Source: Ancylobacter polymorphus
GTDB lineage: Bacteria > Pseudomonadota > Alphaproteobacteria > Rhizobiales > Xanthobacteraceae
DNA length: 64,000 nucleotides
Reading direction: 5' to 3'
NCBI RefSeq assembly: GCF_022836935.1
Contig: NZ_CP083241.1
Coordinates: 62,001 to 126,000, forward strand
Below the pieces are notes generated by a model that was given only the letters and a program-made list of their open reading frames with translations, was not told where the DNA came from and made no database searches. Both the position numbers and the translations under genes were made by a program. Positions 25,089-34,291 of this stretch are shown piece after piece; position 1 is the first letter of the stretch, and the number at the start of each line of letters is the position of its first letter.

Positions 25089-26066
25089 CTAAAGGCCTGA
25101 ACCGCCGTTGGGTATGCGCCGGGCTTTCCATTCGTCGGATGCGGCGGACGCCAGGAGTGTTTCCACCGCCAGCTGGGCCACGGCGAGGGTGGCGCGCGAC
25201 GAGGGGCGGTTGAGGGGCGTGGCGAGATATACGGTGCGGCGGAAGCCCGGTTCGACCACCCGGAACGTATGGAGCTGTCCGTTATCCGCCGAACTCACCA
25301 TCGAGCCGGGATGCCGGGCCGCCAGCGAGCAGATCGTGGCGCCGTGCCCGCGACGGATGAGCGCGAAAATCTGGGGCGATGCGTCGACTTCCATTACCAC
25401 GTTGAGCGGCAGGGAATGGCGTCGCGCCGTCGCCTCGACCAGAAGCCGAAGCCCATGCTCGGGACCTGGCATCACCAGCCGCAGATGGCGGACATCGCGC
25501 ATCCGAATCTCGCCCTTGTCGGTCAGATACGGGGCAATGGACGGCAGATCATAGGTGCCGACATACAGGTCTTCTTCGGCGATCGCCTGCAGCGAGGCGC
25601 TCCGGTCATTGGCCGCGCCGCCGCCGAAGATGATGGCCGCGTCCAGCGTGCCTTCGCGCAGCCAGTTGGCGATGTAGCCCGACATGCTCTCCACGACCCG
25701 CAGCCGCACCTGCGGCAGCCGCTCCAGGCAGGATTCGATCAGACGCACCGTCAGCAGTCCCACGAGCGAGCCGGGAACGCCGAAACGGACGGTGCCGATC
25801 GGCGGTTTGTCGCGGCTGAGCATGCTGGCCTTGGCATCCTCCGCCTGCTTCAGGATGGCATAGGCGTGGGTCTGGAACTCGCGGCCCTGCTCGGTGAGCG
25901 TCAGCCCGCGCGCCCAGCGCTCGAACAGAACGGTGGCCAGCTCGTCCTCGAGATCCTTCAGCCGCGCGCTCAGCGAGGGCGAGCTCATATGGAGCACCTT
26001 GCCGGCGGCGGCGAGGGAGCCGGTCTCCGCTATCGTAACAAAAACCCTGAGATCGCGAAGGTCCAT
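25089..26066 (-). CDS. LysR family transcriptional regulator
   Basis: 325 aa. N-terminal winged helix-turn-helix (L-R-V-F-V-T-I-A-E-T-G-S-L-A-A-A-G-K-V-L-H-M, continuing S-P-S-L-S-A-R-L), then two-lobed LysR substrate domain starting V-R-F-G-V-P-G-S. Unlike most LysR genes it is not divergent from its target: it is the last gene of a leftward series of eight, 7 bases after the lyase gene. It probably controls that operon. Confidence 0.92.
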   Translation of the reverse strand: MDLRDLRVFVTIAETGSLAAAGKVLHMSSPSLSARLKDLEDELATVLFERWARGLTLTEQGREFQTHAYAILKQAEDAKASMLSRDKPPIGTVRFGVPGSLVGLLTVRLIESCLERLPQVRLRVVESMSGYIANWLREGTLDAAIIFGGGAANDRSASLQAIAEEDLYVGTYDLPSIAPYLTDKGEIRMRDVRHLRLVMPGPEHGLRLLVEATARRHSLPLNVVMEVDASPQIFALIRRGHGATICSLAARHPGSMVSSADNGQLHTFRVVEPGFRRTVYLATPLNRPSSRATLAVAQLAVETLLASAASDEWKARRIPNGGSGL

Positions 26067-26073
26067 GGCACCG

Positions 26074-26985
26074 TCAGGCTTGCAGGGCGATCTCCGCCCT
26101 TTGCGCCTTCATCTGCGCCAACCCGGCGTTGCGGGCAAGGATGGCGCGTGCGCGATCGGCGACCGGCAGATCGACCATGGCGCCGCGATAGGTCACGGCG
26201 CCAAGTCCGCGGGCCAGCGCCGCGTCGAAGGCCTCCAGCGCGCCACTTGCCCAGTCGACCTCCGCCGGCGAGGGCGCGAACACTTCATTCATGATCGGCA
26301 CCTGGCTTGGATGGATGCAGAAGCCACCGGTGAAGCCCATTTCGCGCGCCTGGGTAATGGTGCGGCGGAACTTGGCGGTGTCGGCATAGTCCGCCACCGT
26401 GCCGACGAAGCCGATGGGATGGATGCCGGCATTGCGGGCGGCGACCACCGCCTGCGCATTGTGAATGTAGAGCGTATCGTAGGTCGGTGCGGCGCCGAGC
26501 GAGAGGGCGAGGTCCTCGGCGCCGACGATCATGCCCGCGATGCGAGGATGGGCGGCGGCGATAGACGCCATGTTGAGAAGGCCCTCCGCCGTTTCGATCA
26601 TGACGACGAGCCTGGTATGGCCCACCTTCAGGCCGCGCTCGCGCTCCAACTCGTCGAGGATTTCGGCGACGGCGCGCACATGGGAGGCGTCCGGGACCTT
26701 GGGAAGCGTCAGGCAGCAGACGTCGGGCCCGACCGAGGCTTCGATATCGGCGAGCGCCTGCCGCCACGGCCGATTGATGCGCACGACCACATCCAGCCCC
26801 TGCCGGGCGAGGCGAGCAGCGGCCATCGGCGCGGCAAGGCGAGCCTCGTCCTTTTGCGCCGGAGGAATGGCGTCCTCAAGGTCGAGCTGGATCGCATCGG
26901 CGCCACGCTCGGCGGCGCGGGCGAGAAAGCGCTCATTGAGAACCGGAATGAAGAGCATGGAGCGCCATGCCGGAGCGGTGTTCAT
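26074..26985 (-). CDS. CitE-like CoA-ester lyase (HpcH/HpaI superfamily)
   Basis: 303 aa. Metal and substrate motifs of citrate-lyase-beta / malyl-CoA lyase proteins: L-D-L-E-D-A-I near residue 35, V-V-R-I-N-R-P-W, M-I-E-T-A-E-G with the metal Glu, V-G-A-E-D-L-A with the metal Asp, G-F-C-I-H-P-S-Q. These enzymes split beta-hydroxyacyl-CoA esters such as citramalyl-CoA or malyl-CoA. Its start overlaps the CoA-transferase stop by 4 bases, so the transferase likely makes the thioester that this lyase cuts. Confidence 0.9.
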   Translation of the reverse strand: MNTAPAWRSMLFIPVLNERFLARAAERGADAIQLDLEDAIPPAQKDEARLAAPMAAARLARQGLDVVVRINRPWRQALADIEASVGPDVCCLTLPKVPDASHVRAVAEILDELERERGLKVGHTRLVVMIETAEGLLNMASIAAAHPRIAGMIVGAEDLALSLGAAPTYDTLYIHNAQAVVAARNAGIHPIGFVGTVADYADTAKFRRTITQAREMGFTGGFCIHPSQVPIMNEVFAPSPAEVDWASGALEAFDAALARGLGAVTYRGAMVDLPVADRARAILARNAGLAQMKAQRAEIALQA

Positions 26986-28187
26986 GACGAGACCTCGACT
27001 GCCTTGAGGCGCGCACCGAATCCGAGTTCACGCCGGATTTCCTCATTGTGCTCGCCAATCTCCGGCGCCGGACGGCGGAAGGCCCCCGGCGTGGCGGAGA
27101 AGCGGGGGATGATGTTGTGCATCGGCAGTGAGCCGAGATCGCGGTCCTCGACCTCGACGATGGCTTCGCGGCCGAGCACGAACGGGTGGTCCAGCAGGTC
27201 GGCCACCGAACAGACCGGGCCGACCGTAACGCCGGCGGCCTCGAAAAGAGCGAGGTTGTCGGCCTGGCTTCGGGTGATGATGAACGCTGCAATGATGGCG
27301 TCGAGCGCATCGCGGTTGGCGACGCGGGCGGCATTGTCGACGAAGCGCGGGTCCGCCTTCAGCTCGGGATGGCCGATGGTCTCGAAGATGCGCTCCGCCA
27401 TGGACTGCATCGAGCCCGACATGGCGACATAGGCGCCGTCCGAGCACTGATAGACATTGCGCGGCGCGGTGTGGGAGGACTGGTTGCCGGCGCGCGCGGT
27501 CGGCGCGCCGGTCAGGCGGATCTGCGCCGCCTCGGCGCCAATCATGGCGTGGATGGGCTCGAACAGCGACAGGTCGATGACCTGCCCCGTGCCGCCGCCC
27601 TGCTCGACCGCGCGTAGCGCGGCGAGGATGGCGGCGGAGCCATAAAGGCCGGCGATCATGTCGGCCAGCGCCAGCGGCGGCAAAGTGGGCGGCTTGTCGG
27701 CATGGCCGTTCATGAAGGCCCAGCCCGACATCGCCTCGACCAGCGTGCCGAATCCCGGCCGCAGGCGCCATGGCCCGGTCTGTCCCCAGCCGGACACCCG
27801 GAGGATGACGAGGCCGGGATTGCGGGCATGCAGCACCTCGGGCCCGATGCCCCAGCGCTCCAGCGTGCCGGGCACGAAGTTCTCCACCAGCACCTGCGCG
27901 CTGTCGATGAGGCGCAGCAGCACCTCCCGGCCTTCCGCGTCGTGGATGTCGAGCGCCATGCTGCGCTTGTTGCGGGCATAGACCTTCCAGAACACCTCGA
28001 CGCCGTCGACCCGCCAGTTGCGCAGGTCGTCGCCCTTGCCGGGACGCTCGATCTTGATGACGTCCGCACCATAGTCGGCAAGGACATGCGTGGTCATGTT
28101 GCCGGCGACCAGCCGGGACATATCGACGATCCGCACGCCGTCGAGCGGCCCGCGCTGGTCGGGGACGAAAGGATGTGTATCCGCCAT
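26982..28187 (-). CDS. Class III CoA-transferase (CaiB/BaiF family)
   Basis: 401 aa. Begins G-P-L-D-G-V-R-I-V-D-M-S-R-L-V-A-G, has Y-G-A-D-V-I-K-I-E-R-P-G near 40, N-K-R-S-M-A-L-D, and the catalytic Asp in L-A-L-A-D-M-I-A-G near 165. Moves CoA between carboxylic acids. Coupled to the CitE-like lyase: activation of a hydroxy-dicarboxylate followed by cleavage, as known for itaconate/citramalate and related routes. The donor and acceptor acids are unknown. Confidence 0.92.
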   Translation of the reverse strand: MADTHPFVPDQRGPLDGVRIVDMSRLVAGNMTTHVLADYGADVIKIERPGKGDDLRNWRVDGVEVFWKVYARNKRSMALDIHDAEGREVLLRLIDSAQVLVENFVPGTLERWGIGPEVLHARNPGLVILRVSGWGQTGPWRLRPGFGTLVEAMSGWAFMNGHADKPPTLPPLALADMIAGLYGSAAILAALRAVEQGGGTGQVIDLSLFEPIHAMIGAEAAQIRLTGAPTARAGNQSSHTAPRNVYQCSDGAYVAMSGSMQSMAERIFETIGHPELKADPRFVDNAARVANRDALDAIIAAFIITRSQADNLALFEAAGVTVGPVCSVADLLDHPFVLGREAIVEVEDRDLGSLPMHNIIPRFSATPGAFRRPAPEIGEHNEEIRRELGFGARLKAVEVSS

Positions 28188-28197
28188 CGCTCGCCCC

Positions 28198-29337
28198 TCA
28201 ATCCATCACGATGAGCGGCTTGATCTCTTCAAGCCGATGCATGCGCTCGAGCGCCACGTTCACCTCGTCCAGCGTGTAGCGGCCGGTGATCATCTTGCCG
28301 AACGGGATGTGGTCGATATGCGCGGAGGCGAATTGCAGCGCCTTCCAGTACGACTTCACGTCGCCCGAGAACGAGCCGAGCACGCGAATGTTCTTCTTGA
28401 CGATGGTGGAGGGGCTGAAAGTGGTCGTGCCGGTGCCGAGCTGGCCGACAGTGAGGTAGCGCCCACCCTTGCGAACGATGTCGAGACCCTGGCCGAAGGC
28501 GTCGGGAAAGCCGGTGAACTCCATCACAATGTCCGGCCCGCGCCCGTCGCTGAGATCGCGCAGTACCGCCACCCGCTCCTCATGGGTGGTGCCCTCGATG
28601 GTGAAGGTGTGGGTGGCGCCGAAATCGCGGGCAAGGGCGAGGCGGGCCTCCGGCGCTCCGATGACGCTGACCGTGCGGGCGCCGGCCACGCGGGCGACCG
28701 CCGCGGCCAATATGCCGAGCGGCCCCGCGCCCTGGATGGCGACATGCTCGGACGGATCGATGGGACCGAGATTGTCGAAGGCGTTCATCACCGAGCGGAA
28801 GGCGCAGCTGCAGAGGCTGGCGACGCCGTCGTCGAGATTATCCGGCACCCGCACGCGGCCGGATTCCGGCAGGACATAGCCATATTCCGAGAAGCCGCCG
28901 AGCAAATGAGGCGGCTTCTCGATGTTCTCATACATATAGGCGCGGCGGTTCTCGCACAGGGTCGGCTGGCGGGCGACGGTGCAGTAGAAGCACTTGCCGC
29001 AGGCGGTGTGGGTCCACAGGATGCGGTCGCCGATGGCGAGCTTCTGGCCGGCGCTGTCGCGCTCCGCGCCCGCGCCGATGGCGACCACGCGCCCTACCAT
29101 CTCATGGCCGAGAATGATCGGCAGGTCGACGGCGAGCGAGAGATTGCCGCGCGAGAGGTGCACATCGGTGCCGCAGATCGAGCAGGCGGTGGTGCGCACG
29201 ATCAGCGCGCCCGGTTCCGGGGCCGGAGGGACGGGCACGCATTCGATCTGCACCGGCTCTCCGAACCGCCGGACGACCGCGGCGCGGGAGAATTCGGGAA
29301 GCGTGGCTAGGTCGGTTGTGTCACCAGACAGGGGCAT
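28198..29337 (-). CDS. Zinc-dependent alcohol dehydrogenase (MDR family)
   Basis: 379 aa. Catalytic-zinc segment C-S-I-C-G-T-D-V-H, G-H-E-M-V-G, structural zinc C-G-K-C-F-Y-C-T followed seven residues later by C, and the nucleotide fold I-Q-G-A-G-P-L-G-I-L-A. Oxidises an alcohol group with NAD(P). An aldehyde dehydrogenase is encoded at the head of the same operon, so the pair may turn an alcohol into an acid before CoA activation. It lies 14 bases before the TRAP permease gene's end. Confidence 0.92.
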   Translation of the reverse strand: MPLSGDTTDLATLPEFSRAAVVRRFGEPVQIECVPVPPAPEPGALIVRTTACSICGTDVHLSRGNLSLAVDLPIILGHEMVGRVVAIGAGAERDSAGQKLAIGDRILWTHTACGKCFYCTVARQPTLCENRRAYMYENIEKPPHLLGGFSEYGYVLPESGRVRVPDNLDDGVASLCSCAFRSVMNAFDNLGPIDPSEHVAIQGAGPLGILAAAVARVAGARTVSVIGAPEARLALARDFGATHTFTIEGTTHEERVAVLRDLSDGRGPDIVMEFTGFPDAFGQGLDIVRKGGRYLTVGQLGTGTTTFSPSTIVKKNIRVLGSFSGDVKSYWKALQFASAHIDHIPFGKMITGRYTLDEVNVALERMHRLEEIKPLIVMD

Positions 29338-29350
29338 GAGTCACACTAGG

Positions 29351-30634
29351 CTAGAGGTAGCGGAACCACAGCGTGGCAAACGGGACGAAGGTGATGATCG
29401 CCTGGCCCAGCAGCGCCGCACCGAAGAACCAGCCGAGATAGGGCATCATGTCGGCCAGCCGGGCATTGGCGGCGCGGGCGGCGACGTAGAGGTTGGCGGC
29501 CATGGGCGGAGTGAGCAGGCCGATTTCCAGATTGGTGGCGAGCACGATGCCGAAATGCACCGGATCGATGCCAAAGCGCTCGGCGGCTGGTGCCAGCAGC
29601 GGCCCCATAAGCAGGATCGAGGCGTTGGTCTCCATGAAGGTGCCGACCAGCAGCAACACCACATTGACCATCAGCAGGAAGGCGATCGGGCTCTCGATAT
29701 AGGTCGCGACCCAGATGGCGATGTCCTGCGGCACCTGGTTCAGCACCATGGCGCGGTTGAAGATGCCGGTCATGGCGATGATGATGAGGATGCCCGAGCC
29801 GGTGATCGCCGCCGTGCGGAAGGATCGGGTGAATCCCTCCCGGCTGATCAGCCGGCGCCCGACCGCGACGCCGATCGCGTAGAGGCAGCCGATGGCGGCG
29901 GCTTCGGTGGGGGTCATGATGCCTCCGTAGATGCCGCCAAGGATGACCACCGGCAGCAGCAGCGCCGAGGTGGCGTCGAACACGATCCGGGCCGGTGATT
30001 TGCGCGGATCGAGCAGCCCGTCGGTTTCGGAGCGGCCCTCGATGCCGCCCCGCAGGACCTTGCGCGACAGGCGGTTGTGCACGAACAGGAACAGCACGCC
30101 CATCAGCAGCGCCGGCACCATGGTGGCGATGAAGAGCTGGGAGATCGAGACGCCTACCGTCGCGCCATAAAGGATAAGCGGAATGGAAGGCGGCACCAGC
30201 ACGCCGAGCAGCCCGGCGGAGGCGGTCAGCGAGGCGACATAGCCCTTAGGATAGCCCCGCTTGATCATTTCCGGCGAGACGATGCCGCCGACCGCCGCGA
30301 CAGTGGCGACCGAGGAGCCGGTGATGGCGCCCATCATCGCCGAGGCTGCGACGGTGATATAGCCGAAGGCGGCGCGGATACGGCGCAACAGCAGGTCGGC
30401 GAGCGCGATCAGCTCCGCCGCCATGCCGCTGCGGTTCATCAGCTCGCCGGTCAGCATGAACAGCGGGATCGCTACCAGCGGGTAGCTGGAGATTTCCTCG
30501 TAAGGGATGTTGCTCAGCCCGGCGATGGACAGACCGTAGCTGCCCATCTGCAGAAAGATCACGAGCCCGAAGGTGACGGCCAGCGGCGCACCGAGCATCA
30601 GGAACAGGGCCATGAGGCCGAAGGTCAGTGCCAC
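29351..30634 (-). CDS. dctM: TRAP transporter large permease (DctM)
   Basis: 427 aa, about twelve membrane spans. The GTG at 30634 is chosen: GGGAGG lies 9 bases before it and the frame overlaps the end of dctQ by 10 bases; the open frame further upstream has no membrane character. Conserved DctM features include G-A-P-L-A-V-T-F-G near the start, P-L-F-M-L-T-G-E-L-M, G-S-S-V-A-T-V-A-A-V-G, L-G-V-L-V-P-P-S-I-P and T-P-T-E-A-A-A. It imports substrate with sodium or proton. Confidence 0.93.
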   Translation of the reverse strand: MALTFGLMALFLMLGAPLAVTFGLVIFLQMGSYGLSIAGLSNIPYEEISSYPLVAIPLFMLTGELMNRSGMAAELIALADLLLRRIRAAFGYITVAASAMMGAITGSSVATVAAVGGIVSPEMIKRGYPKGYVASLTASAGLLGVLVPPSIPLILYGATVGVSISQLFIATMVPALLMGVLFLFVHNRLSRKVLRGGIEGRSETDGLLDPRKSPARIVFDATSALLLPVVILGGIYGGIMTPTEAAAIGCLYAIGVAVGRRLISREGFTRSFRTAAITGSGILIIIAMTGIFNRAMVLNQVPQDIAIWVATYIESPIAFLLMVNVVLLLVGTFMETNASILLMGPLLAPAAERFGIDPVHFGIVLATNLEIGLLTPPMAANLYVAARAANARLADMMPYLGWFFGAALLGQAIITFVPFATLWFRYL

Positions 30635-31206
30635 GGATTCAACCCTCCCGGCTCGCGTCCCACCAGCGCCCGCCAGATGTCGAGCGCCGAGTGGAACGTC
30701 ATCAGGGCAGCGCCGGCGAGCATGAAGCCGGCGGGAATGGCGACGGGCGTGCCGAGATCGATCAGCGTCTCGCCGGAGGCGCGGGCGTAGTCGAACAGGT
30801 CCCAAGCCAGGGCAATGAAGAACAGGCCGAACGCCAGGCACAGCACGGCGGCGATCGCGTCGAGCCCGCGGTGCAGCGGTCCCGGCGGCAGCATCTCGAC
30901 GATGTCGGCGGTGAGGTGCTTGTGCAAATGGCTGCAAAGCGCCGCTCCGATGAAGGTGAGCGGCGACATGGCCACCATCGCCCATTCGCCAGTGTCGGAG
31001 AACGGCAGGTCGAAGGTGCGGATCGCCACCGAGGCGCCGACTGCGAGGATGGCAACGACCATCGCCGTGACGACAACAGCATTCTCCATCCGGGCCAGCA
31101 CCCGCTCGACACACATCAGCGTGTCGAGCACCGCGTGCCGCCGGGGAGGGGCCTCGGCGGAGGCCGGTTCGTGACCGCCCATGGCGGCCGTCCCATCGCG
31201 GGCCAT
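30625..31206 (-). CDS. dctQ: TRAP transporter small permease (DctQ)
   Basis: 193 aa with four hydrophobic segments after a 35-residue polar leader. Family marks: F-S-D-T-G-E-W-A-M in the second segment and H-L-H-K-H-L-T-A-D-I-V-E. It bridges the binding protein and DctM. Starts 5 bases after the dctP stop. Confidence 0.88.
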   Translation of the reverse strand: MARDGTAAMGGHEPASAEAPPRRHAVLDTLMCVERVLARMENAVVVTAMVVAILAVGASVAIRTFDLPFSDTGEWAMVAMSPLTFIGAALCSHLHKHLTADIVEMLPPGPLHRGLDAIAAVLCLAFGLFFIALAWDLFDYARASGETLIDLGTPVAIPAGFMLAGAALMTFHSALDIWRALVGREPGGLNPWH

Positions 31207-31210
31207 GGCC

Positions 31211-32215
31211 TCACTCGCCCCGCGCCGCGGCGATTTCCTTCTTCAGCTCGGCGATTCGGTCCGCGCCATAGATCGGCGTCAGCTTCTCCCAGCCGATCTG
31301 GCCGACCTTGGCGAATTCCGCCATCGCTTCCGGCGTGGGCGTGACGACCGCGACGCCGCCGGCCTTGATCTTGTCGAGGAAGGCGCTGGTGGCGGCGCGG
31401 TTGCGGGCGATGCCTTCGCGCGCGGCCTCCTGCGCGGCTTGCGTCACGATTTTGCGCTGGGCCTCGTCGAGCCCGTCCCAGAAGCGCTTACTGACCGTGA
31501 TCGCGCCCATGGCATACACATGATTGGTCAGGGTCATGTATTTCTGGGCTTCGAACAGCCGGGAATTGTAGGTGATGCTGGCGCCATTGTCCTGGCCGTC
31601 GACCGTGCCTTGCTGGAGCGCGACGAACAGGTTCGGCATCGGCATGGTGACGGTCTGTGCGCCGGCGGCCTCGAAGAAGGAGCGGATCGAGGCCGAGCCC
31701 GGCACCCGCAGCTTGAGGCCCTTTAGGTCCTCAGCATTGTTCACGGGGCGATTGGAGTTGGTCACCGCGCGAAAGTCGAGCTCGAAATAGGCAAGCGCGA
31801 CCATATTATGCTTGGCCAGCGTGCCGGTGAGCGTGCGCTGCAGGATGCCTTCAGAATTGTAGAAGATCTTGTCGACCTGAGCGTAGTCGGTCGCGATATA
31901 GGGAAGATAGTGGATATCGAGCAGCGGATCGAGGCCGGTCAGAGAGCCGATGTTCAGGAAGGCGAACTCGACCGCGCCGCGGCTGAGATCGCGCCCGAGC
32001 GCCTCGTCGCCGCCGAGCTGGCTGTTCGGAAACACCGTGATGTCGATCTTGCCGTCGGTGCGTTCCTTGACCAGGCGCGCAAAGATCTGGCTCGCCTCGT
32101 CGGCCGCATTGCCCTGGGCAAAAACGTGCCCGAGGCGCGCCTTGTCGGCGGAGGCCGCCTGCGGCAAGACAGCAAGCGTCACGGCTGCCAAAGCAGCCAC
32201 GATAATGTTCTTCAT
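31211..32215 (-). CDS. dctP: TRAP transporter substrate-binding protein (DctP)
   Basis: 334 aa with a signal peptide ending near A-S-A-D (residue 24). DctP marks: F-P-N-S-Q-L-G-G-D in the first lobe and the carboxylate-binding Arg in L-K-G-L-K-L-R-V-P-G-S. The conserved Arg implies an organic acid ligand, which fits the CoA-transferase and lyase encoded downstream. Confidence 0.93.
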   Translation of the reverse strand: MKNIIVAALAAVTLAVLPQAASADKARLGHVFAQGNAADEASQIFARLVKERTDGKIDITVFPNSQLGGDEALGRDLSRGAVEFAFLNIGSLTGLDPLLDIHYLPYIATDYAQVDKIFYNSEGILQRTLTGTLAKHNMVALAYFELDFRAVTNSNRPVNNAEDLKGLKLRVPGSASIRSFFEAAGAQTVTMPMPNLFVALQQGTVDGQDNGASITYNSRLFEAQKYMTLTNHVYAMGAITVSKRFWDGLDEAQRKIVTQAAQEAAREGIARNRAATSAFLDKIKAGGVAVVTPTPEAMAEFAKVGQIGWEKLTPIYGADRIAELKKEIAAARGE

Positions 32216-32266
32216 GGTTTTCTCCCTAGAGATTTATTTGTTTTTGTTGTCGGTGCTGACTTTGCG

Positions 32267-33709
32267 TCAGCTTGAGTGGTCGATGACCACGGTTTTGGCG
32301 ACCGTGTATTCCTTGAGGGCCTCGAAACCCTTCTCGCGGCCGTGGCCACTCTTGCGGAACCCGCCGAACGGCAATTCGACTCCGCCGCCGGCGCCATAGC
32401 CATTGATATAGATCTGGCCGGCGCGAATGCCCTTGGCCATGCGCATCTGGCGCCCGCCGTCGCGGGTCCACACGCCGGCGATGAGGCCGTAATCCGTGCC
32501 GTTAGCGATGCGCAGCACGTCGTCCTCATCGTCGAACGGGAGGGCGGCGAGCACCGGACCGAAAACCTCCTCGCGCGCCAGCTCATGCTCACGCGGCACC
32601 AGACCAAACAGCGTAGGCGGCACGAAATAGCCGGCCTTCGACGCGTCAGGATGGATCTTGCCCTGCGCCACCACCTCGACCTTGTCGCTGGCGGCACGGT
32701 CGAGGAAAGCCATGACGCGGTCGCGTTGCACCTGATTGATCACCGGGCCGCATTCGAAATCCTGTTCGGGAAAGCCCACGCGGACCGTGGCCATGCGCTC
32801 CGCGAGTTTCCGCATGAAGGGCTCATAAATGGCGCGCTCGATCAGCACGCGTGAGCCGGCGGAACAGGTCTGGCCGGCATTCTGCACGATGGCACCGATA
32901 ATAACCTCGCACGCCTTGTCCTGATCGGCATCGGCGAACACGATCTGCGGCGACTTGCCGCCGAGTTCGAGAACGCAGGGAACATGGTTCTTCGCGGCGG
33001 CGGTCTGCACCAGCGTACCGACCTCCGGTGAGCCGGTGAAGGACAGGAAGTCGATCCCGGGATGGCTCGAAAGGGCGGCGCCGGCCTCGTCGCCGAGCCC
33101 GGTCACCACGTTGATGACCCCGGCCGGGAAGCCGACCTCCTCGGCCAGTTCGGTGAAGCGCAGGCAGGAGAGCGAGGCTTCTTCCGCCGGCTTCAGTATC
33201 GCGGTGTTGCCGGCCGCCAGCGCTGCGCCAAGGGTGCGCCCGAACATCGAGGCCGGGTAGTTCCAAGGAATGATATGGCCGGTGACACCCCGTGGCTCGC
33301 GCAACACGATGACCTGATAGCCCGGCAGGAAGGGGATGGTGTCGCCGTGAATTTTGTCGGCGGCGCCGCCGTAATATTCGAAATAGCGTGCGGTCACGCG
33401 AATGTCGTTACGTGCCAGCTTCATCGGCTTGCCGGTGTCGGCGGCTTCGAGTTGAGCGAGTTCCTCGAGACGATCGAGGATAAGAAGGCCGAGCCGGCTG
33501 AGCAGGCGGCCGCGCTCCAGAGCCGCCATGGAGCTCCACACGGTTTCGAAGGCATGGCGGGCGGCCGTCACCGCGCGATCGATATCGGCAGCGCCGCCGG
33601 CGGCGATCCGGCCGATGTCCTCGCCCGTGCTGGGGTTGACCACCGGCAGAAGTGTCCCCGACGCGGCCTCCACCCAGTGGCCATCGATGAACAGCTGATC
33701 CCGACCCAT
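32267..33709 (-). CDS. NAD(P)-dependent aldehyde dehydrogenase
   Basis: 480 aa. The ATG at 33709 has GGGAGG 6 bases upstream; another ATG at 33715 sits directly on that ribosome site and the frame beyond is non-conserved. N-fold I-I-P-W-N-Y-P near 145, F-T-G-S-P-E-V-G, catalytic Glu in L-E-L-G-G-K-S-P and Cys in N-A-G-Q-T-C-S-A-G-S, E-E-V-F-G-P-V. First gene of the leftward TRAP operon. Substrate unknown; possibly a (semi)aldehyde made by the operon's alcohol dehydrogenase. Confidence 0.93.
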   Translation of the reverse strand: MGRDQLFIDGHWVEAASGTLLPVVNPSTGEDIGRIAAGGAADIDRAVTAARHAFETVWSSMAALERGRLLSRLGLLILDRLEELAQLEAADTGKPMKLARNDIRVTARYFEYYGGAADKIHGDTIPFLPGYQVIVLREPRGVTGHIIPWNYPASMFGRTLGAALAAGNTAILKPAEEASLSCLRFTELAEEVGFPAGVINVVTGLGDEAGAALSSHPGIDFLSFTGSPEVGTLVQTAAAKNHVPCVLELGGKSPQIVFADADQDKACEVIIGAIVQNAGQTCSAGSRVLIERAIYEPFMRKLAERMATVRVGFPEQDFECGPVINQVQRDRVMAFLDRAASDKVEVVAQGKIHPDASKAGYFVPPTLFGLVPREHELAREEVFGPVLAALPFDDEDDVLRIANGTDYGLIAGVWTRDGGRQMRMAKGIRAGQIYINGYGAGGGVELPFGGFRKSGHGREKGFEALKEYTVAKTVVIDHSS

Positions 33710-34291
33710 ACGCATCCTCCCAGACCTTGTTTTTAAGATTGGCGCGATGCTTCTACGGCCGGGCGCGTTAGACAACTCTGAAAACTCGTAAGCCCCGTTA
33801 GGCACAGCCTAAGGCATAGCTTGTGGTTCTACAGCCCCGGTGCAGTTCCGGGCAACTCTCACCAGAAGCTGACGTTGTGAGAGACCCCCGAGATGTGGCG
33901 GCCGATCTGCTTTTCCAGTACGGGCTGGAAGGAATAGAACCTAACGGATGCGCCAGAAGCAGAAGTTGGCTGCGACGACGAGTGGCGCGTTTGGGGCCGT
34001 CAGCGGTCTGGCCGGTGTTGGCTGCTGCTATGTAATAGCTGCCGTTGGGCTACTTTCTTCATATCCGCCGTTCATGGCGTGAGTTGCAACGACCTGAAAG
34101 CTGCCACCCAACGGTTCTCAGTTGAGACGGCATTCCATGGAAAAAACGTGACAAGGACCGTCTGCGCAGCCTTGGGCAGCAGAGCAGGGCCAGGGTTCGG
34201 TGCATGCTCCGCGAGAGGCCTCTCCCCGTGGCGATCATCATTCACGGAAGGCTATATCGCCTGATCGGAGGTCGCGCGGCAGATGCTGTCA
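33710..34291. other. Gene-poor spacer with repeat remnants
   Basis: About 580 bases without a convincing gene. It should carry the promoter of the TRAP operon near its left end. At 33993-34021 is one copy of the dispersed motif also found at 3729, 40811 and 47647. A 70-codon rightward ORF (33823-34035) overlaps that motif and has no recognisable features. Confidence 0.5.
33993..34021 (+). repeat. Dispersed 29-base motif, copy 2
   Basis: Starts GGGGCCGTCAGCGGTCTGGC. About 24 of 29 positions agree with copy 4. Located in the gene-poor spacer before the MFS/MerR pair. Confidence 0.6.

Noticed and set aside
29351..31114. A 587-codon DctQM fusion
   Set aside because: DctQ lies in a different frame and is intact; the extension of the DctM frame is a shadow of it. 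Ribosome site and overlap favour the GTG at 30634.
33823..34035. 70-codon ORF before the MFS gene
   Set aside because: It runs through the dispersed repeat motif, has no ribosome site and resembles nothing known.
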